Part shown: in pieces, positions 1-8,397 of the stretch
Numbering within the stretch: position 1 is the stretch's first letter
Layout of the letters: every line of letters starts with the position of its first letter
Source: JBDTVS01 sp040007095
GTDB lineage: Bacteria; Acidobacteriota; Vicinamibacteria; Vicinamibacterales; CAVVIG01
Reading direction: 5' to 3'
Length of the DNA stretch: 64,000 bases
Assembly (NCBI GenBank): GCA_040007095.1
Contig: JBDTVS010000241.1
Span: forward strand, 9,751 to 73,750
The notes under the pieces: model-generated
Seen by the model: the letters and a program-made list of their open reading frames with translations, nothing else
Databases searched by the model: none
What the model was told of the DNA's origin: nothing
Position numbers and translations under genes: made by a program

Positions 1-391
1 AATTGATCGCGTACGACCCGGCCATGGTCGACGTCGTCCCCAAGCTCGTGGTCGCAGTGCCGCCCAACTGACCCGTGCACGACGGCTGCGAGGGGATGGC
101 GCCCGGACCGATGTCGATCACGTACGTCAGGGTGGATCCGGACAGGGTCCCGGCCAGCGCGCCATTCAGCAGGACCGTGCCTGTTGGCAACAGCACGAGG
201 ACGGGCCCTGAGACCGCCGAATCAGCCTGGGTCAGCGTCCACGTCATGCGCGCCGCCGTCCCTTGGATGGGAAGGTCGCCCGACCAGGTGCCGGTCAAAG
301 TAGACGTCGGCGTAGGCTGCGTCGTGGTCTTCTGAACGACGCACCCCGCCATCCAGCCGAGCATGAGCACGCTTAGGAAAAGTTTTCGCAT
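1..391 (-). CDS. Partial lipoprotein, 3' end outside the window
   Basis: The reading frame starts at an ATG at 391 and runs without a stop off the left edge, so only the first 130 residues are visible. The N-terminus MRKLFLSVLMLGWMAGC is a lipoprotein signal with the acylated Cys at residue 17. The mature part is rich in Thr, Ser and Gly and reads like a beta-sandwich (TGTWSGDLP, LNGALAGTLSGSTLTYVIDIG), a pattern common in small secreted acidobacterial proteins of unknown function. I do not recognise a named family. It lies 169 bp downstream of, and on the same strand as, the UbiD-like gene. The opposite strand is also open from 75 to 335, but with no signal or family resemblance, so I take that as a shadow. 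Confidence 0.7.
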   Translation of the reverse strand, partial: MRKLFLSVLMLGWMAGCVVQKTTTQPTPTSTLTGTWSGDLPIQGTAARMTWTLTQADSAVSGPVLVLLPTGTVLLNGALAGTLSGSTLTYVIDIGPGAIPSQPSCTGQLGGTATTSLGTTSTMAGSYAIN

Positions 392-560
392 CGATGAGCC
401 GTTCTGCGAGACCGTCTCGCGACGCGTCCTCAACCAGTGTACCGCGACCTGTCGGTCGTCTGCACGGAAGATCGAGGACGGTACTGTCTCGATTTGAAGG
501 TCACCACGGAGATCACCGAGATCAACCTGATACGACGTCGCGGACAAGGAGCTGGCCGGC

Positions 561-2360
561 TCAGTCTAGATGACCACGCTCCGAGTCGCCCATCTCGACA
601 GTGCGGGCGGGAAAGTACTCGAGCCAGCGCCGAGTCACGGTTGCGGCAACGTTCTCGGCGCAGGTCACTTCTCTGGGGTACCACGGCTTGATCCGCGCGT
701 CTATCACGACGGGCGCCGAATACGACAGGTGGTGGCGAACGATGCGCGTCGCGGCCGCGTAGATATCCGCTGCCGGCTCGAACCTCGTAAAGGTCGTCCA
801 CAGGAAATTCATCGGGCTCCTGGCCGCGCGATGCGGCTCGTCGGTCAAGACGACCAGCGGCCATCCCGCAAACGCCGGATGGGACGCGAAACGCGCCGCC
901 GCGTCCGCTTCGCGCGCGTAGGCCGGCGCTCCGACCACCAGACATCCCCCGCAAAATACCAGCACGTCACCGGCATCTCGCGGCAGCTCGGCCGCCGCAA
1001 ACGTGCGCGGCAGCTCGCGCACAGGATCGCCCAGTCCGAGCCACACGCCCTTCGAACCTTTGTTCACCTCCGGTCCGCTGTAGTCGAGCGTGTCCATCGA
1101 CAGGTTCGAGAACACGTAGAGATCGGTCTCAGGATTCGTGCGGGCCAGCACGTGCTCCAATGTGCCGCGGAAATCCTTCAAATCCACATGCCGGTCGGTC
1201 ACGAGCAGGAACTTGGTGAGCGACAACTGGCCTTCGCCGAGAATCCTGAACGCACTGGCCATGGCTTCACGCGCGTAGCGCTGTTTCACCACCGCCCCTG
1301 CGAGCGCGTGATACCCGGTTTCGCCGTACGACCACAGCTGCTCGACCGCCGGCATCACCAGCGGAAACAGCGGAGAGAGCAGCTCCTGCAGCAGATCGCC
1401 GATGAAGAAGTCCTCCTGGCGCGGTTTGCCGACCACGGTGGCCGGGAACAGGGCGTCTTTGCGCCGCGCCATCTGTTTCACGTGAAAGACCGGGTAGTCG
1501 TGCTGCAGCGAGTAGTAGCCATAGTGATCGCCGAAGGGACCCTCCGGCCGCCGTTCACGGGCCGGCACCTCGCCAATGAATGCGAACTCGGCGTCCGCGA
1601 CGAGCGGATGCGGCCACGGCCCGTCCACCAGTTTCAGCCGCTCGCCGGCAATCAGCGACGCGAGCATCAGCTCGGGCACGTTCTCCGGCAACGGCGCGAC
1701 GGCCGCCAGGATCAGCGCCGGCGGGCCGCCGAGAAACACGGTCGCCGGCAGCGCCTGCCCACGGGCCTCGGCGACCTGATAGTGGAAGCCTCCACCTTTG
1801 CCAATCTGCCAGTGCATGCCGGTCGTGCGCGCGTCGTACACCTGCAGGCGATACATCCCGAGGTTGTGTCCGCCTCGATCGGGATGCTGCGTGAACACCA
1901 GCGGAAGCGTGATGAACGGCCCTCCGTCCTCAGGCCACGTCGTCATCGCCGGCAGCCGGTCGAGTCGCACGTCGTCGGTCACGACGTCTGTGATCGGCCC
2001 GGCACTTCCGCGTTTCAGGCCGACCCTCAACAGCTCGACGCCGACGTCGCGTGCCGCCCAGAGTTTTGACAGCGTCGGCGGCAGCATGGTCTCGGCCAGA
2101 TCGACGAGGCGCCTGATCAACCGCAACGGCCGCTCGCCGAATGCAAGCTCGGCCCGGCGCGCCGTGCCGAACAGGTTCGTGACCAGAGGGTAATCCGCGC
2201 CAGACACGTTGCGAAAGATCAGCGCCGGCCCGCCGGCGGCGATGACGCGACGATGAATCTCGGCGGCCTCGAGCGTCGAATCCACCGGCGCTTCGACCTC
2301 GACCACGTCGTTGGCCCGGCGAAGGCTGTCGATGAACGCTCGGAGATCGGGCACACTCAT
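561..2360 (-). CDS. UbiD family (prenylated-FMN) decarboxylase
   Basis: About 599 residues, the usual size for UbiD-type (de)carboxylases acting on aromatic or alpha,beta-unsaturated acids. Family signatures seen are EGPFGDHYGYYS at about residues 271-282 and RQEDFFIGDLLQELLSPLFP at about 309-328, the region that carries conserved acidic residues around the prFMN pocket. I chose the ATG at 2360 (MSVPDLRAFIDSLRR) because the family homology begins there; the 28 in-frame codons upstream look non-coding. No ubiX-like prenyltransferase is in the window, so cofactor supply must come from elsewhere. The substrate cannot be read from sequence. Nearby HpaB-fold and luciferase-like flavoproteins fit aromatic or heterocyclic acid metabolism, but that is inference. 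Confidence 0.88.
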   Translation of the reverse strand: MSVPDLRAFIDSLRRANDVVEVEAPVDSTLEAAEIHRRVIAAGGPALIFRNVSGADYPLVTNLFGTARRAELAFGERPLRLIRRLVDLAETMLPPTLSKLWAARDVGVELLRVGLKRGSAGPITDVVTDDVRLDRLPAMTTWPEDGGPFITLPLVFTQHPDRGGHNLGMYRLQVYDARTTGMHWQIGKGGGFHYQVAEARGQALPATVFLGGPPALILAAVAPLPENVPELMLASLIAGERLKLVDGPWPHPLVADAEFAFIGEVPARERRPEGPFGDHYGYYSLQHDYPVFHVKQMARRKDALFPATVVGKPRQEDFFIGDLLQELLSPLFPLVMPAVEQLWSYGETGYHALAGAVVKQRYAREAMASAFRILGEGQLSLTKFLLVTDRHVDLKDFRGTLEHVLARTNPETDLYVFSNLSMDTLDYSGPEVNKGSKGVWLGLGDPVRELPRTFAAAELPRDAGDVLVFCGGCLVVGAPAYAREADAAARFASHPAFAGWPLVVLTDEPHRAARSPMNFLWTTFTRFEPAADIYAAATRIVRHHLSYSAPVVIDARIKPWYPREVTCAENVAATVTRRWLEYFPARTVEMGDSERGHLD

Positions 2361-2481
2361 GCTGGAAGGGTTGATCGCCGCCGCAGGAATCGCCGGATTA
2401 TATCCGAGCCGACACGGTGCCATCGACCAACGCCGGTCCCGCAATCACCGGTCTCGGCGACAGACGCTCTACAATCTGGTC

Positions 2482-2754
2482 GTGCACTTCGCGTACATCG
2501 TCCGGTGCGCGGACGGAACGCTGTACACTGGCTACGCGCGCGACCCGCAGGCGCGCACGAAAGTCCACAACAGCGGCCGCGGCGCTCGTTACACCTCGGG
2601 GCGCAGACCTGTGCGCCTCGTGTATACAGAAACGTTCGAGTCGCGCAGCGGCGCGCTGAAACGGGAATATCAGTTGAAACGCCTGACGCGTGCGCGAAAA
2701 GAGGCCCTGATCGCCGCGCGAAGACGCCGCCGCTCAAAAAAATCACATCCATGA
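2482..2754 (+). CDS. GIY-YIG nuclease-fold protein (UPF0213/YhbQ-like)
   Basis: A 90-residue protein with the GIY-YIG core: AYIVRCADGTLYTGY at the N-terminus (the family's two Tyr motifs), a conserved Arg in the following helix, and the family's SRSGALKREYQLKRL segment (about residues 55-69). It ends in a very basic RRRRRSKKSHP tail. The start is taken as the GTG at 2482, directly before the family homology; earlier codons in frame do not match the family. Members are small standalone nucleases of poorly defined role. Its stop overlaps the ATG of the next gene (ATGA at 2751-2754), so the two are probably translationally coupled. It is divergent from the UbiD-like gene. Confidence 0.85.
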   Translation: MHFAYIVRCADGTLYTGYARDPQARTKVHNSGRGARYTSGRRPVRLVYTETFESRSGALKREYQLKRLTRARKEALIAARRRRRSKKSHP

Positions 2755-3743
2755 TTCCATTCTCGGTACTCGACCTGTCGCCAATCGTGCAAGGGGGCTC
2801 TGCCTCGGAGTCGTTCCGCAACACGTTGGACCTGGCGCGGCATGCCGAGCGGTGGGGCTACCATCGCTACTGGCTGGCCGAACATCACAACATGCCTGGC
2901 ATCGCGAGCGCGGCGACGGCCGTGGTGATCGGGCACGTGGCGGCCGGGACAGCGAGCATTCGTGTGGGCTCTGGCGGCGTGATGCTCCCCAATCATTCGC
3001 CGCTGGTCGTCGCCGAGCAGTTCGGCACCCTCGAGTCCCTGTTCCCGGGCCGCATCGACCTCGGCCTTGGGCGCGCACCGGGCACGGATCCGCGGACCAC
3101 ACTGGCGCTCCGACGCGATCGGGCGGCCGCGGACGAGAGCTTTCCGAGAGACGTCGCCGAGCTCCAGGCATATTTCGCACCGGTCGTGCCTGGACAGGCC
3201 GTTCGCGCGGTCCCCGGCGCCGGTCTGCGCGTGCCGATCTGGCTGTTGGGATCCAGTCTCTTCAGCGCGCAGCTGGCCGCCGATCTCGGTCTGCCGTTTG
3301 CCTTCGCGTCACATTTCGCGCCGGACTACCTGATGGCGGCCCTGCAGGAATACCGGGCCCGTTTTCAACCCTCGGAGTCACTGCGCGCCCCGTACGCGAT
3401 GGTGGGTGTGAACGTCGTCGCGGCGGAGACCGACGCAGAAGCACAGCACCTCGTGACGTCGCTTCACCAGCAATGGATCAATCTGCGGCGAGGAACACCG
3501 GGGCTGCTGCAACCGCCGGTCGACACGATGGACGGCCGATGGTCGCCAGCCGAGAAGGCGGGCGTGGAGCACACGCTCGCGTATGCCGCCATCGGCGCGC
3601 CGGATACCGTGGCGCGGCGATTGAAGGCGCTCGTGGACGTGACTCACGCCGACGAGCTCATCGTCACCGGTCACATCTTCGACCACCGAGCGCGCCTGCG
3701 CAGTTTTGAAATCGTCGCCGACGTGCGCAATACACGAATGTAG
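2751..3743 (+). CDS. Luciferase-like (LLM) flavin-dependent oxidoreductase
   Basis: A 330-residue bacterial-luciferase-fold monooxygenase of the YhbW-like group. Family landmarks are SVLDLSPIVQGGS at the N-terminus, YHRYWLAEHHNMPGIASA (about residues 38-55), RVGSGGVMLPNHSPLVVAEQFGTLE (about 71-95, flavin/phosphate region) and GRIDLGLGRAPGTD. The start ATG at 2751 overlaps the GIY-YIG stop. The longer open frame upstream is non-homologous. Such enzymes use FMNH2 with O2 on often unknown substrates. The coupling to a GIY-YIG gene is odd and may simply reflect chance adjacency. Confidence 0.9.
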   Translation: MIPFSVLDLSPIVQGGSASESFRNTLDLARHAERWGYHRYWLAEHHNMPGIASAATAVVIGHVAAGTASIRVGSGGVMLPNHSPLVVAEQFGTLESLFPGRIDLGLGRAPGTDPRTTLALRRDRAAADESFPRDVAELQAYFAPVVPGQAVRAVPGAGLRVPIWLLGSSLFSAQLAADLGLPFAFASHFAPDYLMAALQEYRARFQPSESLRAPYAMVGVNVVAAETDAEAQHLVTSLHQQWINLRRGTPGLLQPPVDTMDGRWSPAEKAGVEHTLAYAAIGAPDTVARRLKALVDVTHADELIVTGHIFDHRARLRSFEIVADVRNTRM

Positions 3744-3895
3744 GTGCGTCGGGCAGGTCGGCGATTTTCGTTGCACGCCGTCCTCGTCCCATTACAAAAT
3801 GCCAGCGTGCGGCGGCGGCTACGTCGTGTCCGCCTCGCCGCGAACGCGGTCAGGCGCCGCTCGACAACATCCGAACCATCAGGAACGGAGCAGAT

Positions 3896-4918
3896 ATGCG
3901 AAGACTCCTCGGCATTGCGATCGTGGCCATGACGTCGGTCCTGGCAATTGGCGCGCTCAATGCGGCGAACGACCCGCCTCCACCGTGGGCGTACGGCTTT
4001 CCGGGTCCGGCAAGCGCTACCCCACCAGCCGCCCCGGGGGCACCAGCCGGCGGCCGAGGTGCGGCGCCCGCGGCGGCGCCTGACGAAAGCCTGAAAAAGC
4101 TGACAGGCAGTACCGGCGCGTTCACCCTGGCGCAGATTCGCGACGGCTTCGGTCCGGCCGACTGGTATCCTGGCGATCATCCGCCGATGCCGGAGATTGT
4201 CGCGAAGGGCAAAAGGCCCGACGTCCGCGCCTGCAGCCTGTGCCATTACCCGAATGGCAAGGGACGGCCGGAAAACGCCGGTGTCGCCGGCCTGCCGTAC
4301 TCGTACTTCATGCAGACGATGGCCGATTTCAGGGCGGATGCACGCAAGAGCGCCGACACCAGAAAGGCCAACACGAACGCGATGATTGCGATCGCCAAGG
4401 GCATGACCGCGGAGGAGACGGAAGCGGCCGCCAAGTATTTCTCCTCGATGAAGTGGACGCAGTGGATCAAGGTCGTTGAAACGAACACCGTGCCGAAGAC
4501 GCGCATCGCGGGGGGCATGTTCCTCAAGCTGGAAGGCAACGAGACCGAGCCGATCGGCCAGCGCATCATCGAAGCCCCGGACGACGCCGAGCACACCGAG
4601 GCGCTCCGCGATCCGCATTCAGCCTTCACAGCCTATGTACCGGTAGGGAGCATCAAGAAGGGTGAGACGCTGGCGACGACAGGCGGAGGCGGCAAGACGA
4701 CCCAGTGCAGCGTCTGCCACGGCGCGGATCTCAAGGGCCTCGGGCCGGTGCCTGGCATCGCCGGCCGCTCGCCGAGCTACACGGTGCGGCAGCTGTACGA
4801 CATGCAGCAGGGCACACGAAAAGGCGTCTGGAGCGATCTCATGAAGTCGGTGGTCGCCAACCTCACGAACGACGACATGCTGGCGCTGGCCGCCTACACC
4901 GCGTCGCGCATGCCGTAG
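3896..4918 (+). CDS. Secreted di-heme c-type cytochrome
   Basis: A 340-residue exported protein with signal peptide MRRLLGIAIVAMTSVLAIGALNAA, then a Pro/Ala/Gly-rich linker to about residue 65. There are two cytochrome c domains with CSLCH at residues 113-117 and CSVCH at 271-275. Each is followed by a helix and downstream Met residues that could ligate haem iron. The two-domain layout resembles cytochrome c4-type electron carriers. A purine-rich ribosome binding site (AGGAACGGAG) sits 5 bp before the ATG. It ends convergently against the HpaB-like gene across two hairpins. No dedicated partner enzyme is adjacent, so its redox partner is unknown. Confidence 0.88.
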   Translation: MRRLLGIAIVAMTSVLAIGALNAANDPPPPWAYGFPGPASATPPAAPGAPAGGRGAAPAAAPDESLKKLTGSTGAFTLAQIRDGFGPADWYPGDHPPMPEIVAKGKRPDVRACSLCHYPNGKGRPENAGVAGLPYSYFMQTMADFRADARKSADTRKANTNAMIAIAKGMTAEETEAAAKYFSSMKWTQWIKVVETNTVPKTRIAGGMFLKLEGNETEPIGQRIIEAPDDAEHTEALRDPHSAFTAYVPVGSIKKGETLATTGGGGKTTQCSVCHGADLKGLGPVPGIAGRSPSYTVRQLYDMQQGTRKGVWSDLMKSVVANLTNDDMLALAAYTASRMP

Positions 4919-4937
4919 CGGACACGCCCATCTGAAC

Positions 4938-4984
4938 GCAGAGGCCGCGGAGAATGCCCCCAGTATTCTCTCGGCGGCCTCTGC
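4938..4984. terminator. Hairpin between convergent genes (element 1)
   Basis: Inverted repeat: left arm 4938-4955 (GCAGAGGCCGCGGAGAAT) pairs with right arm 4965-4984, with a short C-rich loop and one or two bulges. It lies 19 bp after the cytochrome stop codon. It has no T-tract of its own, so it may act with the second hairpin or be a dispersed palindromic repeat. Confidence 0.5.
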
Positions 4985-5007
4985 CGCCTCATCAAGAAAT
5001 CGCGTTC

Positions 5008-5067
5008 AACGCAGAGGGCGCCGAGAAAAGCCAAAACATTTCTGCGTGCTCCGCGCGACTCTGCGTT
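5008..5067. terminator. Second palindromic repeat / bidirectional terminator
   Basis: The arms begin and end with AACGCAGAG and its complement CTCTGCGTT (5008-5016 and 5059-5067), with further imperfect pairing inside. A run of seven T follows shortly downstream at about 5078-5084. The AACGCAGAG motif also opens the first hairpin and recurs, more degenerate, near 56990-57015, which suggests copies of one repeat family co-opted as terminators. Confidence 0.45.
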
Positions 5068-5127
5068 ATACGTCGGCTTTTTTTCTCACGCACCAAAGCC
5101 GGACGCGACGTACGAGTCGAAAACGTC

Positions 5128-6570
5128 CTACGGGAGCCCCGCGAGGTTCCGCACGAAGCGGACCGCCGGCTTCGCGTCGTAACTCCGCAGCAACATCATC
5201 TTTTCAGCCTCGAGCGACCCCTCCGCATGGACGGCGAGGACCTCCTGATAGGTCCCGAATTCCGAGGCCACGAGCTCCCGCACGAGGCTGAGCGCCTGAA
5301 GGCGTTCTTTCCCGCCGACGCCGATACGGCCGGCGTAGAAGCGCTCGTAATACGCCGCGGTTTCCGGCACGGCGAGATCCTCGGCGCCGGGACCGGTCAC
5401 CAGCGCGCCGCCGGCGATGTCCTGCACGTTTCTCACGGCCTCGTGGTAGCCGTGGGCGAAATGATATTTCGCCATGTTCACGTACAGCGGATCCGGCACG
5501 ACAATCCCGCATTCGCGAGGCTTCGCGCGCAGCGCCGCATAGTGGGTCAGTCCGCGCAGCGTTTCGGCATAGGCAATGAGATGCACCAGCTTCTCGCGCA
5601 CGTGTCCGGCCTTCGCGATGCCGTTCTGATCCGCCATCAGCACGGCCGACCCGACCAGCGCATCGACCAGCGGCAGCTTGTAGGACACGGCGGTAAATCG
5701 ATGGTGCTCGACGAACGCCAGCGCCAGCGGTCCGGCAAACTCGTGTTCTCCGGCCAGGAAGACGCGCTCCCAGGGCACGAACACGTTCTCGAAGACGGTC
5801 GTCGTCTCCATCATCTTGTGGTGCGCGCTGATCGGGCGTTCGACCGGCGATGCCTGCGGCCCGGCGGAATCGTACGCCGACGCCAGCAGCACCAGGCCCG
5901 GCGTCGCGACCGGAATCGCGAAGGCGACGGCATAGTCCCGGTCGGCTTCGGTCATCGCCCGAGTCGGCAGGACGATGATCTCGTTCGCATTGGTGCTGAC
6001 CGACGTGTGCGCTTTCGCGCCCCGGACGACGATGCCATCGCTGCGGCGCTCGACGATGTGCACGTAGAGGTCGGGATCGGGCTGAGCGGACGGCCCGAGC
6101 GAACGGTCGCCCTTCACGTCGGTCTGCGCCACGGCGACGGCAAGGTCGTTCGATCGACAGTATCGATAGTAGTCGTCCACCCGACGCTGATAGGCGCCGC
6201 CGTATTTCGCGTCGAGTGCGGAGGCGACCCTCGTCAGCGCGAACAGCGCGTCGGTGCCAATTTCCTTGATCAGCACGACCAGCGTGCCGCCGGCGGCCGT
6301 GGCCCGCTCGATCAGCGCGCTGCGGCGTAAGAGATCGTCGCTGTTCCTCGGAAACTGGTAGTAGCGGGAGTACTCGCCGTCCTCGTCCGACACGACGGCC
6401 AGTTCGCGTTCGGCCGGGTCCTCCGCGAGTTGATAATCAATCGACGCATGCCGAACGGCCACACCGATCACCGGATGCGTCGTGACGTCGGCGACACGTT
6501 CCCCACGGTAATACACCGTGCGATCGTCCCTCAGGCTCTCCACGTACTGTTGAACGGTTCTCATTGGCAT
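5128..6570 (-). CDS. HpaB/4-hydroxybutyryl-CoA dehydratase-fold flavoprotein without Fe-S ligands
   Basis: A 480-residue member of the 4-hydroxyphenylacetate 3-hydroxylase family. It has the acyl-CoA-dehydrogenase-like FAD fold with family segments NDLAVAVAQTDVKGDRS, PDPDLYVHIVERR, DGIVVRGAKAHTS and a C-terminal AVRNVQDIAGGALVTGPG. The overall wording is closer to the 4-hydroxybutyryl-CoA dehydratase (AbfD) branch than to classical HpaB. However, positions where AbfD carries its two N-terminal cluster cysteines read GTLVVLIKEIGTDA (about residues 95-108), and the third (H-x6-C) reads HRFTAVSY (about 290-297), so the cluster ligands appear absent. It is probably an FADH2-dependent hydroxylase or an altered lyase. 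No separate flavin reductase is adjacent. A second ATG at 6564 is equally possible. Confidence 0.82.
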   Translation of the reverse strand: MPMRTVQQYVESLRDDRTVYYRGERVADVTTHPVIGVAVRHASIDYQLAEDPAERELAVVSDEDGEYSRYYQFPRNSDDLLRRSALIERATAAGGTLVVLIKEIGTDALFALTRVASALDAKYGGAYQRRVDDYYRYCRSNDLAVAVAQTDVKGDRSLGPSAQPDPDLYVHIVERRSDGIVVRGAKAHTSVSTNANEIIVLPTRAMTEADRDYAVAFAIPVATPGLVLLASAYDSAGPQASPVERPISAHHKMMETTTVFENVFVPWERVFLAGEHEFAGPLALAFVEHHRFTAVSYKLPLVDALVGSAVLMADQNGIAKAGHVREKLVHLIAYAETLRGLTHYAALRAKPRECGIVVPDPLYVNMAKYHFAHGYHEAVRNVQDIAGGALVTGPGAEDLAVPETAAYYERFYAGRIGVGGKERLQALSLVRELVASEFGTYQEVLAVHAEGSLEAEKMMLLRSYDAKPAVRFVRNLAGLP

Positions 6571-6573
6571 GGT

Positions 6574-6591
6574 GGCGCGTATAATAGCGCC
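6574..6591. promoter_or_regulatory. Compact bidirectional -10 region in an inverted repeat
   Basis: GGCGC at 6574-6578 and GCGCC at 6587-6591 flank a perfect TATAAT on the plus strand (6580-6585), which reads TATTAT on the minus strand (6581-6586). The plus-strand hexamer is 23 bp before the SDR start codon. The minus-strand hexamer ends 11 bp before the HpaB-like start codon, leaving almost no leader. No good -35 is visible on either side. Confidence 0.5.
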
Positions 6592-6608
6592 TCTCCACTG
6601 TCTAGCGT

Positions 6609-7385
6609 ATGAGCGTCAAAGACCTCTTCGACCTGTCTGGCACGGTAGCGCTCGTCACCGGCGGTTCTCGCGGGCTGGGCCTCGAAATCGCCACAGCGCT
6701 CGGCGAAGCCGGCGCGGCTGTCGCCATCACCGCGCGACGCGAGCAATGGCTGACATCGGCCGAGGAGCACCTCGTCGTCAAGGGCATCGCCTGCCAGTCG
6801 ATCGCTTGCGATGTGACGCAGCCCAGCCAGGTCAACTCGGCCGTCGCCGCGGTGCTCGATCGATTCGGCCGCATCGACATCGTCGTGAACAACGCCGGAG
6901 TCAGCTGGGGCGAATCGGTGGACACGATGCCGGTCGAAAAATGGCACGCCGTCTTCGAAACCAACGTCACCGGCTGCTTCTTGATGGCGCAAGCGGCGGG
7001 CGCGGCCATGATGCGCGGCGGGCGCGGCGGCGCGATCGTCAACGTCGCGTCGATCGCCGGCCTCGTCGGAACGCCGCCCGATGTGCTCGACGCCGTGGGC
7101 TACAGTGCCAGCAAAGGCGCGGTCATCGGTTTGACCCGGGATCTCGCCGTGAAGTGGGCGCCTCACGGGATTCGTGTCAATGCCATCGCGCCAGGATTCT
7201 TCGAGACCAGAATGACGACCGGACTGCTCGAACGCAACCGAGCAGCGATCGAGCGAGGGACGCCGATGGGGCGCATCGGCCGCCCCGGCGAACTGCAGGG
7301 CGCCGCGCTCTTCCTGGCGTCACCGGCTTCGTCGTATGTGACCGGCCACGTGCTCGTCGTGGACGGCGGCACCACGGCGTGGTGA
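6609..7385 (+). CDS. Short-chain dehydrogenase/reductase
   Basis: A 258-residue classical SDR. The cofactor motif is TGGSRGLG at about residues 17-24, followed by NNAG at about 94-97, a catalytic Ser in NVASIAG, and the YSASK catalytic pair at Y165/K169. The C-terminus GHVLVVDGGTTAW is typical of the FabG/gluconate 5-dehydrogenase-like group. The R of TARREQW after beta-2 suggests NADP(H) preference, which is inference. It is followed 31 bp later by a 3-hydroxyisobutyrate-dehydrogenase-like gene on the same strand, so the two may form a two-step oxidoreductase operon. Confidence 0.9.
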   Translation: MSVKDLFDLSGTVALVTGGSRGLGLEIATALGEAGAAVAITARREQWLTSAEEHLVVKGIACQSIACDVTQPSQVNSAVAAVLDRFGRIDIVVNNAGVSWGESVDTMPVEKWHAVFETNVTGCFLMAQAAGAAMMRGGRGGAIVNVASIAGLVGTPPDVLDAVGYSASKGAVIGLTRDLAVKWAPHGIRVNAIAPGFFETRMTTGLLERNRAAIERGTPMGRIGRPGELQGAALFLASPASSYVTGHVLVVDGGTTAW

Positions 7386-7416
7386 ATAACTCCAAAGAAA
7401 AAGGACAACGTCGACG

Positions 7417-8340
7417 ATGACTACCTCAGATAGCACACTCCCACGTGTCGGCTGGATCGGCACCGGCGTGATGGGCGGCTCCATGTGCGGCCACCTGCGC
7501 CAGAAAGGCTACCCGGTCGTTGTCTACACGAGAACGAAGGCCAAGGCCGACGCGCTCATCGAGCAGGGAGCGACCTGGGCGGCCACACCGAAGGCCGTCA
7601 GCGAACAATCAGACATCGTCTTCACCATTGTCGGATTCCCCGCCGATGTGCGAGATGTCTACTTCAGTACTGATGGCGTGCTCTCAGCCGCACGGGCAGG
7701 TCAGGTGTTCGTCGACATGACGACGACCGAGCCGACGATCGCGAAAGAGATCTACGAGACGGCTCGGGCGAAAGGCGCGGACAGCGTCGACGCGCCCGTA
7801 TCTGGCGGAGACGTCGGCGCGCGAAACGCCACGCTGACGATCATGATTGGCGGAGACCAGGCGACCGTCCAGCGCCTGATGCCTTTGTTCGAGACGATGG
7901 GCAAGCGGGTTCTGTATCAGGGCGGACCAGGCGCCGGCCAGCACACGAAGATGTGCAATCAAATCGTGATCGCGGGCACGATGGTCGCCATGTGCGAGGC
8001 GCTGCTGTACGGTCACAAGGCCGGACTGAGTCTCGAAACAACGGTCGAGACGATTCGCGGCGGTGCCGCCGGGTGCTGGGGCCTCGACAACCTCGCGCCA
8101 CGCATCCTGAAGCGCGACTTCGCGCCGGGCTTTGTCGTCGAGCATTTCATCAAGGACATGGCGATCGCGCTGGCGGAAGCCGACCGCATGAACATTGCGC
8201 TGCCTGGCCTCGCGCTGGCTCACCAGCTGTATGCCCTTGTACGAGCACAGGGCCACGGCCGCCGCGGCACGCAGGCCTTGATGCTGGCGCTGGAAGAGAT
8301 GTCGAAGACTGGACCTGTCGGGGGCAAGTCGCCAGCCTAA
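7417..8340 (+). CDS. NAD(P)-dependent 3-hydroxyisobutyrate dehydrogenase family (beta-hydroxyacid dehydrogenase)
   Basis: A 307-residue protein with an N-terminal Rossmann motif GWIGTGVMGGSM (about residues 12-23), the substrate-binding segment DAPVSGGDVGARNATLTIMIGG, and the catalytic Lys in GAGQHTKMCNQ (about residue 177). These are the four conserved regions of the family that includes MmsB, GarR and tartronate semialdehyde reductase. An AAGGAC ribosome binding site precedes the ATG. It shares an apparent operon with the SDR upstream. Substrate is not predictable, but a methylmalonate-semialdehyde dehydrogenase-like gene elsewhere in the window (28601) is the classical next step of valine degradation. 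Confidence 0.9.
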   Translation: MTTSDSTLPRVGWIGTGVMGGSMCGHLRQKGYPVVVYTRTKAKADALIEQGATWAATPKAVSEQSDIVFTIVGFPADVRDVYFSTDGVLSAARAGQVFVDMTTTEPTIAKEIYETARAKGADSVDAPVSGGDVGARNATLTIMIGGDQATVQRLMPLFETMGKRVLYQGGPGAGQHTKMCNQIVIAGTMVAMCEALLYGHKAGLSLETTVETIRGGAAGCWGLDNLAPRILKRDFAPGFVVEHFIKDMAIALAEADRMNIALPGLALAHQLYALVRAQGHGRRGTQALMLALEEMSKTGPVGGKSPA

Positions 8341-8345
8341 GTCCA

Positions 8346-8378
8346 AAGTCTGCTCAAGCCAACGGCAGCAGCAGACTT
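8346..8378. terminator. Hairpin between convergent genes
   Basis: AAGTCTGCT at 8346-8354 pairs perfectly with AGCAGACTT at 8370-8378 around a 15-base loop. It lies just after the stop of the 3-hydroxyisobutyrate-dehydrogenase-like gene and before the convergent cytochrome gene end. There is no strong T-tract. Confidence 0.45.
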
Positions 8379-8397
8379 GAGACTCACTGGTGACTCG

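Noticed and set aside
4954..6330. Long open frames opposite real genes (also 11912-13312, 13325-16012, 57445-60042 and others)
   Set aside because: They are antisense to genes with clear family signatures, are rich in Arg, His and Asp with no signal peptides or domains, and are what high-GC codon usage produces by chance.
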